From Anodontia alba (taxonomy: Eukaryota; Mollusca; Bivalvia; Lucinida; Lucinidae): a DNA stretch of 64,000 nt. This document shows positions 10,526-23,530 of this stretch, in pieces. Position 1 is the stretch's first letter; every line of letters starts with the position of its first letter. The DNA lies in NCBI GenBank assembly GCA_964016985.1, contig OZ024823.1, forward strand, positions 31,440,104 through 31,504,103, written 5' to 3'. Under the pieces are notes generated by a model, which saw only the letters and a program-made list of their open reading frames with translations, did no database searches and had not been told where the DNA came from. The position numbers were made by a program, and so were the translations under genes.

Positions 10526-13132
10526 TTGTATCGCCTGCGATGCCTTGTTACAAATTTCGGCATTATTACAAATGTCGGGCTTCTAACTTTTTTATATTTT
10601 CTCAATAGAGTTTGTCAATATGTAAGTTTAGATGCATAATCATTCTTTATCACTTTGAGCATCCCTCATTGCATATTTACAAATAAATAATTCAAATATA
10701 AAATCAACGTTTTTTGAAGGTTTAATATTTCATGCATGTCTATTATTTGCTTTTATTCATCTAAAACACGTATTAGCCTACACAAAAAAAGCCTGGTATA
10801 CGCTTAGCTCATAATAAGTTTAAATCTGATTTTAAAATGGAATATTCGTGGTATTTTAGAAGCAAATCTTGGCTAAATCGGCTAAACTCCATGATGCAAA
10901 AGGTAAATTCGAGAGGTCTAAAAAGATCTTGTCCAATTTGCCTCCACAATAATGATCCTCTTCGCTTTTTATTCTTACCTCATCAAAACTAAAATAAGTA
11001 GTGGCTATCAAAGTTTTGTCACGCTTTCCAATGAATGCTATAGATTGTGTTTGCCAGTACCAATGCATTCACCTACTTCGAAGATGAAATTTTAGCAGTT
11101 GTGTTTGGCAGTACACATGCATCCGCTATCTTTGAAAGTGAAATTTTAAAAATAAATATAGATTTCATAACTTTTGATAAGGTGCTGCAATGGTACCCTT
11201 TTCAATTATCTACATAAGCAAGGTGTGTTGAAACAGTGCATGTGAATGGAGAACACTTGCTGTGTATGTAGATTCTCAGACGAATATTATCCTATTAAAT
11301 TCTATTCTATTAAGCGGTCTAGGAAATTCAGGGTTTTAGATGTAGACAACAATCAGAAGGTCAGTGATGCATTGTAAATCAACAATGGATTACCTTGAAT
11401 ATCTCTTCGTAACTCTACACAGTCTACGGCTTAGGCAATAATTAAGTCTTACCAGTCATTCGTCTTCTAGACATACAAAATACAACGTTCTCTTTAATTT
11501 TGCAGATGCCATAGTGGTTAAATAGTAATTATACTGAGTGCACTAAGGTACAATACTCTGATCAGAGTCTTCGCTTTCCGCATGAAGATAACTGATAAGA
11601 TTATCTAACCACTGAGCAAAGACTCTGATCAGACTCTGCGGATGCTTAATTCGATCTGTCCTCGCTGGGCGCACTTAATATTTTGTTGATTTTGTCATGA
11701 GACGGCTCAAATGATATTCTAATGACATTGGAATTTCATAAGGAGCATAGACATTAACCAAATCTAAATATTTGATATTATAGGCCCACTCTCAGGTACA
11801 GTCTAATGTGTTACCAAATAGAATTGACTACCAGAGTCGTTAGTGGTTGTAAACAGGTCTAAGTTATCTCACAGTAATGATTAGCCAGAAGAACACATGT
11901 TCCTTTTTTGTTATGATTCATATGTCGGGCTACCGGAATATGTTATAAAAAATGGATAAGATAATTTCTGAAATCTAGTCTTTGACACCTGAGCCAGTAA
12001 GGGAAAATTCTCGACTTACTGCAATATCTCCTTTGCCCTGTACGTGGAAAATAAATGTCTATGTGCAGCCACGGTGAGGAGTTCATTCATCCATCTACTA
12101 GAAGATTGAATCATAATACGGTAAGGTTAGGATATTGGCTGAACGCAGTGTCATCAGAAGAACCGGAGGCTGCAGAGTGATGCGGCGGTATGACGTCAAA
12201 CATTCACGGGATTGACTGATTTTCGCAACTGTAATTTGGAATTAGCCCTAATAGTGAAAACATAGAGGAAGCTAATCTAGTAGACAACCTATGATTTTGC
12301 TCAGATACAAACATGGTAATATACAAACATTTTGGTTTTGTTTGTGATTACCTGAGACTATTGCACTTTTTAAGAAATTGTCTGATGATTCTGTGTTATC
12401 CTTGGGCAACGCTTTAACCGTCTTCGTTTTAGTGATTTCAATCACTCTCTTCACAAAGTATTTCGTCTCCGATAATGACCACATTATCAATTAAGCCTAA
12501 GAAATAAGAACGTGATGAGAATTATTAAATGCCAGGGACGGTAATTTCCTTCTCGGTTTTAGAAGGACTTTATCCTCAGGAGAGCAAACAGGCTGTCACA
12601 ATATTTTTGTTTCGATGACAGCTGATATTTACCGGGGCATAGCATTTCCAACAAGATTGTATGTGCACCAAGCAAAGATTCAGATCAGCGTGCGCATCCT
12701 TGCAGGCTGATCAGTCATCATTGTCCGCCTGAAGACCCTTTTGACCCTGCACTACGAACGCTGATCGGACTTCGCGGATACGCAGCTGACCAGTAGTTGC
12801 CGGGCGCACATGAAATTTTGTAAGAAATGTTGTATTCCGGCTCTTATCTAATCTTTCTAATTAAATAAAGATTAAAATGGTTTCCCAGACTTACATCGTT
12901 CAATTATATAGAAATGCAACATGAAACGTATTACCGATAATAAAAGGAGATAAGATGTTGTTATCTATTAATCAGCTGCGTCAGTGATAAAGCTAAAATA
13001 TATACGTAACATATCATTTCAATCGCAGTCAGTAAACAACACGAGAATATGGTATAAAAGGTGTCCAGGAACAGCCACAATCATAGCCTAGCAATGACAT
13101 CAAACAAAAGAGCAACAAACAGATATAATAAG
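10526..13132. other. Intergenic DNA, small palindromic repeats only
   Basis: No gene recognised. Short copies of the GATCAG-rich palindromic repeat (see 29154-29220) occur around 11555-11650 and 12665-12800. Small open frames at 10395, 10856 and 12272 show no domain, signal or splice context. Confidence 0.5.
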
Positions 13133-13850
13133 ATTTTCAATATGGCAGCCATAGCGGCCATCTTGGATTTCCAATCTGAACGATTTTAGCTTTTATTATT
13201 ATTATTATTATTATTGATCTACAAGTCACCCCGTTGCTTCCTACTAAATTCCAAGTCAACTGACCTTTCGGTTCAGGAGAAGAAGCGGGAAATAGACTTT
13301 CAAAATGGCGGCCATTGCGACAATCGTGGATTTCCTATCGGAACGATTTTATACATTTTTAATCTACAAGTCATCCCGATGCGTCCTATCAAGTTTCAAG
13401 TAAATTGGCCTTTCGGTTCAGGAGAAGAAGCAAAAATTTTCAAGATGGCCACCGTAGCAGCCATCTTGGATTTCCGATCGGAACGTTTAGCTATATTGAT
13501 CTACCAGTCACCCGAATACGTCCTAACAAGTTTTGAGTCAAATGACCTTTCGGTATTGGAGAAGAACCGAAAAAATATTTTCAAGATGGCGGCCTTGGCG
13601 GCCATCTTCGATTTTAGATTGGAACAATTTAGCAATTTTTGATCTACACATCACCCCGATGCTTCCTACAGAGATTCAAGTCGGTTGGCCTTGCGATTCA
13701 GGAGAAGACTCGAAAATAGATTTGTAAGATGGTTGCCATGGCGGCGATCTTTGGATTTTAGATCGGAACTATTTTAACTATTTTTGATCTACAAGTCACC
13801 AAATAGTCCTACCAAGTTTCGAGCCAACTGGCCTAGGCTCGTAGGAGGAG
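13133..13850 (+). repeat. ~140-bp tandem repeat, five units
   Basis: Units recur at about 138-144 bp (164 in the first, enlarged by an ATT run at 13192-13215). Each has AAGATGGCGGCCATNGCGGCC, GGATTTCCGATCGGAACG, TTGATCTACAAGTCACCCCG, then CAAGT...GGCCTTTCGGTTCAGGAGAAG. Frames of 142 and 64 residues across it arise because the unit length is close to a multiple of three. I do not regard them as coding. Confidence 0.88.
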
Positions 13851-14278
13851 TGGTTTAAAGCAATTTTGAAGCCGCAGTCCGCATAAAGCACGACGGATAC
13901 TGATTGACGGCAATAGCTCACCTTGATCACTTCGTGGTCAGGTGAGCTAATAAGCCGGTGCACAATATTTTCTGTTTTTGTGTGTGCGCCAATCGGGGAC
14001 TCAGGTAATCCCGCGCATCTGCAGTATCTTATCTTTGCAGTATGCTCAGTGGCTGCCAAAGATGCAAGGCGAAGACTACAAGGCGAAGACTCTTATGAGC
14101 CCGCATGGATGAAAAGGCTGATCTGAGTCTTTGATGTCCACAATCTGGTAGGAAATTCTGTGCCCCGGCAATATATAATTAATGATTGTGGTAATTTTTG
14201 TATTAAAAAGAATGAAGTATAAGTATGAAATTGGGGAACATTCCTCAGTTCAACAACAAGGAATGATTACTTTAAACG
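13851..14278. other. Repeat flank without a gene
   Basis: Includes an AGCTCACCTTGATCACTTCGTGGTCAGGTGAGCT palindrome near 13915-13950, whose half also appears in the repeat starting at about 62734, and a GATCAG-type segment near 14100. No coding signal. Confidence 0.5.
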
Positions 14279-14645
14279 TAGAACGTCTCCCCGTACATCA
14301 CCATAATGCAGATTATATTTCATTTCCTTTGCGATCACTGGGCCCATTGTGGTATATTTCACAATGAAGTTCTGCTCATGTATATGCTAGAGGGCGTAAG
14401 CAGTATTGCAAATGTGTGGCGACGGTTGAACGTCTCCTCGTACATCACCATAGTGCAGATTATATTTCATTTCCTTTGGATCATTGGGCCCATTGTGGTA
14501 TATTTGAAAATGGAGTTCTGCTCATGTATACGCTAGAGGGCGTAAGCAGTGTTGCAAACTTCATTACTGCTTCTGAAGAGTCTCAATAAAACCGAGACTC
14601 CCATTTTCTAATTCGTAGTGTGTTCTTTGTTTCCAAAGGCAACCC
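14279..14645 (+). repeat. Interspersed repeat B, two tandem units
   Basis: Two ~130-bp units contain GAACGTCTCC, GTACATCACCATA, TGCAGATTATATTTCATTTCC and GCTAGAGGGCGTAAGCAGT. A unique end follows with GAGTCTCAATAAAACCGAGACTCCCAT and TTCTTTGTTTCCAAAGG. The same arrangement occurs inverted at 26226-26715, and the end alone near 48100-48140. Confidence 0.82.
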
Positions 14646-14679
14646 TTTTGACGTCTATTTTAATACCGGAAGATAATAA

Positions 14680-15720
14680 ACCCAGACAGTTTCTACTAAT
14701 TACAGAATTATATACAAATTAGCATCAGCTGGAATTGCAAACAGAATGAAAACAGTATTAGATAAACTTATATGTAATTAATTAGTCTAGGTTAATATCT
14801 GGGCGTGTTATAGGAGTAACCACAAAAGATGTATACGATTTAATGCGGTTAGCAGACGAATAACAGATTTTTAGACTACTACTTTTAGTAGGCTTTGAGA
14901 AAGCATTTGACTCATTATCAAGGTCATTTGTAGAGAAAGTACTGATTTGTTTTTAAATTTGGAACCTCAGTAAGAAAAAAAGATCATTCCTCTTCCAGAA
15001 TTCTCCTCTTTGAGTCAGTCAAAGTGGGAACTTTTCCGCTCTTTTTTAGGGTGTCGAATCTGGCTGCAAATAAGATGTCCCAATATCCTCGCATATTTTC
15101 ATCTTCTATGCAGAAATATTAACAATTAAGACAACAACAAAAAAAAAGAAAATGAAGGAATTAAAGATGCAGATATCAAGTTGTCACAGTTTGAGGATAA
15201 TGGAACAGTGATACTAGATGGATCAGAAGCATCATTGACAGAAACATTACATAAACTGGAAAACTTTGAAATAATATAAGGGCTTAAATTTAATTTTCAG
15301 AACACACAGGATATACGGATAGTGCAAACGAAATAGTCTGCATGTGGAAACTTCTTTGGGGACATAACAGATTGAAACTGTTTAACATTAACTTTGGGGT
15401 CGAATGTGGCTGCAAACAAGGTGCCCCAATATCCTCGCATATTTTCATCTTTTGTGTAGAAATATGAATAATTAAGATAACAAAATAAAAAGAAAATGAA
15501 GGAATTAAAGTTAATGATAAAGATTTCAAGTTGTCTCAGTTTTAGGATAATATAACAGTGATACTAAATGGATCAGAAGCATCATTGACAGAAACATTAC
15601 ATGAACTAAAAAACTTTGAAGTTAATTTTCAGAACATACAGGGTATACGGATAGTGCAAACGAAATAGTCAGCATTTGGAAACATCTTTGGGGACATAAC
15701 AGATTGAAACTGTTTGACAT
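14680..15720 (+). pseudogene. LINE-type reverse transcriptase relic
   Basis: Translation in shifting frames recovers LINE RT motifs: a decayed RPISLL start, an FEKAFDSL segment near 14900 (the DFEKAFD box), a GCKQGAPIS-like segment and an FADDT-like box degraded to LSQFEDN. Stops and frameshifts are everywhere. The ~345-bp segment holding the second and third boxes is present twice, at about 15050-15394 and 15395-15720, a local tandem duplication inside a dead element. Clade not resolved. Confidence 0.7.
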
Positions 15721-15722
15721 TA

Positions 15723-17030
15723 ACTTTGAGGCTTTCAATTCCACTTCAAGATACCTTGATGTTTTATTAAATATTGACAATATTTACTTTGACCAAATGG
15801 TAGACCGTATATACCCTATCGAAAATCAGTTAAATAAAGTTATTCCGATACCGAGGCATCTGTTTTGGAATTGAGTCTATGTATACCTAATGGTACAGAT
15901 TCCACCAAAATTTATGATAAACGGGACGATTCTGATTTTGATATAGTCAATTTCCGTTTTCTGGATGGCGATGTCCCGCAGCGTACCTCATATGGAGTAT
16001 ACATAGTTCAACTTATCCGATTTGCCAGAGCTTCTTCTAATCTTAGTGACTTTAACTGCCGTAATAAAAGCCTTTACTGCCAAACGTTTTAGGCAGGGAT
16101 ATCGTTATTTTAAACTTCGTAAGGCGTTTTCGAAATATTATTGCAGACAAAGTGCTTTGGTAGAAAACTATAACGTCAGTCTGAAAACACTTCTGCAACA
16201 AGGTTTATCGGAACCAGAATTTCATGGTGACTTAGGGTACAGATTTAGAAAAATTGTGGGAAAATCTAACTTTTCGGAGCAATTCAGAAAACTAATAAAC
16301 CGTTATAAAAGATGGTAATAGTCTGGATATTATGCGGCAGACTGCATGCCTAGTTATCAACCCAATCATTGTTGATGGCTATGCTTCATTCTTTAGTTGC
16401 ACGACGGCGGTTCGGGCCTCAGACTCAATGACTGCCTCTTCGTAAAACTTTAACTAGTGGGTTGGGGCTTGATGATATGTCTTTGGCTTGGCCCGCCGTG
16501 GTTCAACTATTGGTTTTCATTTACTCTGGCATACTGTAGAATTAGCCACGAGTACTCGTCTTTGTTTATTATAGTGATTAATTTGATTTTTATGTTTTCG
16601 CTTTGATGCATTGACTGAGTTGGGAGTCTTCATGCGAACCGAATTTTTATGTATTTCTGTATTAAGAGTAGTTAGCTAGCTGTAAAAGTGATTTAAACCA
16701 TCCCACACCCCCCGCCCCCCCCCCCCCCCCCCGGTGGTTTGCTCTACCGACCGTTCTAAGGCGGTGGTCCCGGTGTTAGTTTTGTGGTTTATTCTACGAG
16801 GCGATTTGTTGTATGTCTTTCCGTGTGTCATTTTGTTCTTGTGGTTTTCAGTCCTTTTAGTATTGCAATTACCTCGCTTGGGGAAGAGAGAGCTAATCTT
16901 AGTGCTGTTCGTACGTTTGTTCGGTTTGTGCTTGTTTAGATTAGTCGGTTTCCTCTTCCTCTTGGGGTCTGGGAAGGGCTGCGGTTTGTGATTGTGGCAC
17001 TCCTTGGACTTTCCTCTTACCTTTTTTGGG
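15723..17030 (+). mobile_element. Family R retroelement, 5'-truncated, with RT tail
   Basis: From 15723 to about 16440 it carries the C-terminal part of a reverse transcriptase in broken frames. Recognisable pieces are IYDKRDDSDFDIVNF, SYGVYIVQLIRFARAS and FSEQFRKLINRYKR, ending in AVRASDSMTA. From 16440 to 17028 it carries the 3' untranslated region ending GGACTTTCCTCTTACCTTTTTT, the family's fixed 3' terminus. A poly-C run at about 16707-16732 interrupts it. The protein resembles RTs widespread in cnidarians and molluscs. Penelope-like affinity is my best guess. Confidence 0.8.
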
Positions 17031-17277
17031 GCTTGACAATATATCTTTGGCTTGGCCCGCTGTAGTTCAGCTATTGATTTTTATTTACTCTGACACACAG
17101 TAGAATTAGCCATGAATACTCGTCTTTATAATAGTGATTATTTTTTTATATTTTCACTTGATGCATTGTTCTGAGTTGGGAGTCTGTATGCAAACCGAAT
17201 TTTAATGTAATATTGTATTAAGAATAGCATCGGGACCCTGGGTGGTTCACCGGCTGTTTAAATGCTTTAAACCCTCC

Positions 17278-17311
<34 letters not shown>

Positions 17312-18190
17312 TTTTGTTTTTTGTTGTTTTTTTTTGTTTTTTTTTTTTTTGTTGTTGTTGTTGTTGTTGTTTTGTTTGTTTTTATTTTCTACTGACTGTT
17401 CTAAAGTGGTGGTCCTGATGTTGTTCTTACTCTTTGTAGCTCATTGTAGCTTTTTGGTTCCCGCATTGCTTTCTGTTTTTTCTGTATGAGTTGTGATGCT
17501 AGCATTGTGGTCACCGTCTTCAATAGCTGCCCACTTTGCTTTCCGTTGTACTAGTTGTGTAGTGATGCTAGCATTTTGGTCACCTACAAAAAGCAGCCCA
17601 TTTCGCTTTCTGTTTTACTAGTTGTGATTAAGAGTAGCATCGGGATCCAGGGTGAAGTTAGTCGGCTGTAAAAGTGCTTTAAACCCCCCGATTGTTTACT
17701 CTACCGACCGTTCTAAGGCGTGGGGTCCAAGTTTATGTCCTGTTCTTTGTTGCTTTGTGGTTAATTCTACGAGGCGATTTGTTTTAAGTCTTGACTTGTT
17801 TTATCATTCTTGTGCTTTTCAGTCTTTTTAGCATTGCGATTACCTTGGGGAAGAGAGAGAGCTAAGCTTAGTGCTTTTCGTACGTTAGGTCGGTTTCTGC
17901 TTGTTTGGTTTTGTCTGTTAGCCTCTATTTTTCGTATTTGGGAAGGGCTGTGGCTTGTGATTGTGGCACTAATTTTGTTCTTAAGTTTTTCAGTCCTTTT
18001 AGCATTGTGTTTACCTCGCTTGTTGAAGAGAGTTTTTTAGCATTGCGATTACCTCGCTTGGGGAAGAGAGAGCTAATCTTAGTGCTTTTCGTATGTTTGT
18101 TCGATTTGTGCTTGTTTGGTTTTGTCTGTTTCCTCTTCCTCTTGGTGTCTGGGAAGGGTTGCGGCACTCCCTGAACTTTTTCTTACCTGT
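17031..18190 (+). mobile_element. Stacked family R tail fragments
   Basis: At least two further partial tails follow directly: 17031-17280, and 17632-18190 ending in the same TTTTTCTTACC terminus. They are separated by a T-rich run (17279-17390, with GTT units) and a diverged fragment near 17395-17630. The 80-residue minus frame at 17925-18167 reads the untranslated tail and is not a gene. Confidence 0.75.
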
Positions 18191-18219
18191 TTAGATACAG
18201 ATTTAAATAAAATAGCATT

Positions 18220-18496
18220 CATCACGAAAAAATGCCTATAGAATTTCGACCCCCTTAAACCCCACTTTTATATAATAAAACTGGGGTTTACAGGGGTATA
18301 CATTATTTTTATTTTATTTCTGCTCAAAAACATAGATTGTGGTACCCGTTAGAACCGCCTCGTCGAGGCAGTCCTAACGAGTACCCACAATCTATGTTTT
18401 GTGCAGAAATATGAATAAATATTTTTTTTATCTGGAAACTTTCGTTTTTTGGCGGTAAAATTTTCAGTATATTTGAATAGGCGTGTTTTCGTAATG
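18220..18496 (+). mobile_element. Hairpin MITE family A, copy 2
   Basis: Full-length copy from CATCACGAAAA to TTTTCGTAATG with the central palindrome at about 18325-18400. One arm has AACCGCCTCGTCG against CGAGGCAGTCCTAA, a few mismatches. Confidence 0.9.
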
Positions 18497-19359
18497 ACAA
18501 AACCAAACTGAAATGTAAAATAAGTGCCTGGCAGCGAAGACACTTACGATTAGGCGATATAACTGTGATAAAACTCCTGATCCAATGAAGAAATGAAAGA
18601 CATAATTGACGTTTTCTTTACATTTCTTTGGGAAACTGTTCCCAAAATAAACAGGACCATAATTTGTAAAGAATGTCATGATAATGAATTGAAGATGATA
18701 AACATGAAAGCTTTTCTAACTGCACTAAGACCGGCCTGGATAAAAATACTCTGTTTTTAAGATCATAACTGATCAAACTAGAAATGTGTCAGAACGACAC
18801 AGATGCCCCGCCAAAGGTTCATCCTCACCCCTGAAACAAGCATTTTGCAAAAAAAAAATATAAATAAAAAAATAAATAAATACATAAATACAAGTTGAAT
18901 AAGGGCCATCTCACATAATAATCTTGGATTGTACCCTAAATCGCACTTGACCTATATTTTATGATTGTAAACCTGTGTATAAAATATCCAGTACACTCAC
19001 CTTTTCAAAAGATATAGAACAGAAATCATTGAAAAATAGGAGCATATGTTAACAGAGAGCAAGTGTTTGGCTGTGACCTGAAATTATGTTGGTATTGTTG
19101 TTAAAATGTAAAACAATAAATTCTGGCATGATGTATTCACAGCACATGTGGATCTCTTGTCAGAGATCCAACCGACGGAAAAAAAGAAGTCTAGCAAGTG
19201 CAATTGTTGACAATTATAATGTTAAAATAGGCACAAAAGCTTTTGTCTATCTGACATGTGTTAAAAAGGAATAAAATTTTAAATGACATCATACAGTCAG
19301 ATGGAAAACTTCAAATAAAGAAATTCACTGAAAATTTAAAACCGCTGTTTGACCATTGT
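18497..19359. other. Unassigned DNA
   Basis: No coding exon recognised. An AAATA-rich stretch lies at about 18850-18890. A fragment near 18780 (TAGAAATGTGTCAGAACGAC) looks like part of another interspersed repeat. Confidence 0.4.
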
Positions 19360-19745
19360 ATTCGAGTTCATCTGAAGGGAAGGGAGAATAACACACTTTT
19401 AAAACAATTCACTCTTTAATAAATTTTTCGACAGATGGCCTTCTTCAGTTTAAATAGAACAATTTGAAAGGAATGTGAATGATTACGGCCATTAATTTAA
19501 TTAATAGGGAGTAAACAACGTCGATTCGGATATGACGTCGTGCAGACGACGTGAAAATGGTGCCCTTGAATCATATCATAGTTAACACAAAAATATGTGC
19601 ATAAAGCCCTTAGTGAGGCCATAGAGCTATCGGCGTTGTATTATCGACTATTCCGCGGACCACAGACCGCTACAAATCTAGCAAGACACCAGCAATAAAA
19701 CGCTCGTGAATAACCACGACCAGGCTACACGGATCTGTGTAAACT
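19360..19745 (-). repeat. Pseudo-LTR-like repeat, right-hand in element sense
   Basis: Shares GTTTAAATAGAACAATTTGAAAGGAAT, GACGACGTGAAAATGG, AATATGTGCATAAAGC, GAGCTATCGGCGTTGTATTA and CACGGATCTGT with 25656-26010. It is diverged from that copy at scattered sites. Confidence 0.85.
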
Positions 19746-19769
19746 GGCCAGCGCTACCAATGGGTGGAT

Positions 19770-20138
19770 GGGACAGAGATATTTATATGTATTTAATAGG
19801 TGTTACCTATATCCGTGCGTCAAAGATTATCATCACATGCTTCACAGTCGGGTTAGCCAGATCTAACTGAATTTGATTTCAGACCACGCTTGACCTCTAA
19901 CCCACTGCATGAATTGCGATATAACGTCCAAGTCAACAATATTTCAGTAGTTCAGAGACATTGCCTTCAAATTTGTGGGACTTTTACTCGACACGATCAC
20001 ATGAATTCGGGTTACTAGCAGCTCTGCCAAGGAAGCTTTAGGCAGCCCAACTATTTCGCGGGCCTCGATCGCCCACCAAGCCAACAGGCCTGAACGAAGA
20101 ATATGTAGGTAGAAGCGTATGTCCGGGATTTTGGAAGC
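19770..20138 (-). repeat. 3' flank of RT family P, copy 1
   Basis: Follows the RT C-terminus in element sense. The same sequence, inverted, occurs at 54040-54335 (GGCTGCCTAAAGC, GAGCTGCTAGTAACC, GACTTGGACGTTATATC). Its start also matches the DNA after the RT at 42989-43080, so it is the 3' untranslated region of that family. Confidence 0.82.
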
Positions 20139-22017
20139 CTACTTTGGCTCGTCATTGGCAAAAACATCAGAAACAATTCTGGAAATTGCCACACTGTACG
20201 GATTGGCCAGATCATGATGTCTCCCACAGAACTTCTTAAGTGTTGCTACCAGTTTGGTTTTTTGATAGCCCTGGCTCAACAACTTTGTAGTGAGCACTTT
20301 CTCAATAATAGCATAGCCCACATTCCTCTGGCGACAACTGGCTCCCGATACGACTTGATATGTACACTGACAATCAGTGTCATGCAATGGGTCTCTGCGT
20401 ATAATGCCGCACGTCTGGCTGTCACGTTCACACTCTTTGATGCCCGTCTTCAGAAGTTTATTGGTTTTCCCGTGTACAAAAAATATAGTACAAATTAAGG
20501 TCTCTCCGGAATGCAACCAACGGTGGAGCTGGAAACACACTTCTCATTCTGTTGGATCCATGCAACACAGGCGTGTGCTTCCTGACTATCTGATGAATAT
20601 CAGGCAGTAAGCTGGATTATGTCAACACCAGTATTACTCTCCTTTCATCCTTGTCCCGTTTTGGTGCTTTTAAGCAGTCAGACCTTTCGAGTATGTCTGC
20701 CGTCTGTAGTTGTTTCTCCAGAAATTTTCCACTATATTCCCGCTTCCGTAGCTTTCAGGCTCAGTCTGTGCCGTCGGTAGTCTCTTTCTCACCAATGCGA
20801 CGTATGCATAATCCTAGACTATAAGCGAGAGACTTCTTAGCTTTGGGAGTGTGACTGAAGTCGCTTGTCAAGTATAACTGCTTATCCGTCGGGTTGACGA
20901 ATACGTCCCTGTAAGCATGACCTCATTCTATGATGACTCAAGTATCTAGGAACTCTGTACCTCAGTTCGACTTTGATCTTTTGATGGATGTTGTTGGCGC
21001 AGGCTACAAATTCTTCAAGTTCTTTCACATTGCCGGTCAATATGCCAAAGCCGGCATTTATGAAGTGTTTGTAAAATGCCGGTATTTTTTTCCGCCATCA
21101 TAAGCTGTTCATTCCACTTACGCATATAGCAGGATGCAAAGTTCCTGCCGAGACGTGATCCAGTTGCTAGACTATCTGTTTGAACATGTCTGTTACTTTA
21201 AGATAAAATTGTTGTTTTCTAGTACAGTCATTATCATTCCTGTGACATAATCAGTGATTAAATAATTGGGTCAGACCTCTTTGATAGGGGATCTTTGCAT
21301 GCCTCCAATCCTTCTTTCTTAGGGATCGACGGGTACAGTTAACAGACGTCGAAGCAAAATAAGATAAGAGCTTTTGGCTGCGGCTTCGGTATCTCTCTCA
21401 GCTTTTCCATGAAGTTTGTCTAATGTAACCAGGGGTGGATTCTAAAGAGTCCTGAGCTCATGCTCTGCGAGGTCTGCAATTTTCTCTGTATGGGTGTATA
21501 AGCCACTCACTATCGTTCTAAAAGGTACATTCGCCTTATGAATCTTAGGATTTCCCTTCAACGTCCCAGTCTGTACGTATTTAGGCAACAAGTATTGCTG
21601 CATCTCCTTCGTAGCAGTACCGTTACGTACCTTCTTATTCACCACTGTCTGCACCTTTTTGTGACTCTCTTTTGTTAAATAAATTTCTGTCTCTGCATAT
21701 GAATTGCTTTGCTCAATTTCCTGTTGTAGCGATTGTATATAAATATCTTTATATATTACAACTATGCCCGAACCTTTATCTGCTGAACGGATAACAATAC
21801 TATCTTTATATAGCAACTGGTAAACTGCGTCATTTTCGTCTTTGCTCAGGTTCAGATTGCCACAAGTTTTAATGTTTGTAACAATGTCATTCTTCTCCAG
21901 TTTAATGTAAAGGTCAAGACTGGCATCTCTTCCTGATTTAGGAGTAAATGTGCTTTTTGGCTTATCCCTGATGTCGTCTAGGGTTTTTTTTTTTTTTTTT
22001 TTTTTTTGCTTATACAT
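20139..22017 (-). pseudogene. Penelope-like reverse transcriptase, degenerate
   Basis: Element-sense order runs from 22017 downward. The N-terminal segment is open to 21442 and has SIVIRSADKGSGIVV and NPKIHKANVPFRTIVSG, both typical of Penelope-like RTs. Then, with stops and shifts, come a DVxxLYPSIPKKEG segment, GSRLGRNFASCY, an FxDDGFGILTG-like active-site region near 21050, and PTDKQLYL. The end (KVLTTKLLSQGYQKTKLVATLKKF) instead matches the RT at 42840-42988. It cannot encode a working enzyme. A long A/T run at 21984-22007 lies at the open N-terminal edge. Confidence 0.8.
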
Positions 22018-22207
22018 TCCTCAGCATTGAAAAACTCCTTTAGTTACATCCGCCTCTTCCACTCACCTAAATCGGCAAGAAATTTACTTTTATCCACTGT
22101 TCTCCTGCCAGGTATGAACTTAAGGTATTAACTAAGTATTGATTTTTAAGGCCTCCGTCAACTCATGCGATGACAAATTCGTGACAGTGGACTTGGTCTC
22201 AAGATCT

Positions 22208-22449
22208 GGGCCCAGTTGTTCAAAGCTAACGATGTCGTTAGTTAACGATTCATTAAACTTTACATCGAGTGATACGCAGATATGCTGAATGTTTTTGCTG
22301 AAAAAAATATAAGTAGCTTTTGCAGTAAAGCTACTCACATTTATTCAACAAAAAATATCAGAATATTGTATATTGAATCCGCTAAAACAGTTATCGAAAT
22401 GACCCTTAACGAGCTCGTTAAGCTAACGACGCTTTGAACAACTGGGTCC
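22208..22449. mobile_element. Foldback MITE family C (TTGTTCAAAGC ends)
   Basis: Ends GGGCCCAGTTGTTCAAAGC and its near complement GCTTTGAACAACTGGGTCC are inverted, with TAACGA/TCGTTA repeats just inside. No protein is encoded. A longer relative may span 27183-28931. Confidence 0.85.
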
Positions 22450-23429
22450 TGGTCTAGTATTGTTTTCCTCTCTTTTTTTTCGCACGAGCAGTGGTACGAC
22501 TCAGAGCAGACCACAAGCTTACCGCATTCTAATTTTTATATTGGTGGTACCATTTCGCCTGTAGTACCACTTGTTTATTAAGGGATAGCGTGATATAAAC
22601 GTTATTCAACTTTAATAAGGGTAAACTGGTTACTAAACGCATAAAGCGTGAAAAGTGCATAAAGCATGGAAGTGATGCGTTTCAAGAAAGGTAAGAGAAG
22701 CCTTACTATATTTGCAACAACCGACACTGACTGTCCAAATGAAGGACAATCGGGCAACGAAGCAACAAAACAGCGCCGTCGGTGGACAGTTCGGTGAGTG
22801 GTAGTTTCATATCAATATTATTTAATTGTTTGTAGGTTGTTTTTTTTGTTCGAATTCCGAGAAGCAGAAATTTGTCCGAGTCTGAACAGGAAATCCGTAA
22901 ACTATATATTGCAGAACACACTAATCCGATTCTGCATATGTTACCTGAGTTATGTGGGAATACCGAGCAGGCTGCACTAGGTTTTGCAGTCTGGTCGGTG
23001 TTTCTCAGGTTGCGTGAAGTGTAGTTGCTGTCGTGAACACTGAGCAGGCTGCCACGGGAGCTGCAGACTGATCAGTCCTTTTGTGGCAACAGGCGCAAGG
23101 TTTAGTTTAGTTTATACAAATAAAAACAGGGCAGGGTCGGTGATCCGATTTGTTATGTGCGGTACCATATGAATCGCGTAAGCAGAAAAAAATAGGGTTT
23201 ACATACGCATACGCAACACGTGAACATACGCACGAACGTACAGGCATGCACACACCCACATACAAGGTTGTTTTTTTTATTATCCTAAACATTAATTTAA
23301 ATCAATTTATTAAGAAAGTATATTTTCTGTTATGCTTGTGACTTGTACTATTTTTCCGTCTGCGGAATATAATGTATGTTACTTATAAATAAGCTACTCC
23401 GATTTCGTCTGATCAGGGCACGGAGTTAC

Positions 23430-23530
23430 TACCCAGCGGGCACATGACGTTAATACAACGTCGCCTCAGCGTCATGACGTTGCATCGACGTTGAGCCGAC
23501 GTTGTGTAAACGTCATGTGCCCGCTGGGTA
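23430..23530. mobile_element. Palindromic element D (CCCAGCGGGCACA), copy 1
   Basis: A ~100-bp near-perfect palindrome. Outer arms TACCCAGCGGGCACATGACG and inverse enclose repeated ACGTTG/CAACGT motifs. Other copies lie at 45441-45540 and 56607-56715. Outer TA bases fit a TA target preference. Confidence 0.9.

Noticed and set aside
13214..13642. A 142-residue open frame
   Set aside because: It spans three units of a ~140-bp tandem repeat and the protein repeats with it; no start or splice context.
21442..22017. An intact host gene of 191 residues on the minus strand
   Set aside because: Motifs (SADKGSGIVV, NPKIHKANVPFRTIVSG) are those of a Penelope-like RT N-terminus, it starts in a poly-A run and the remaining RT is degenerate.
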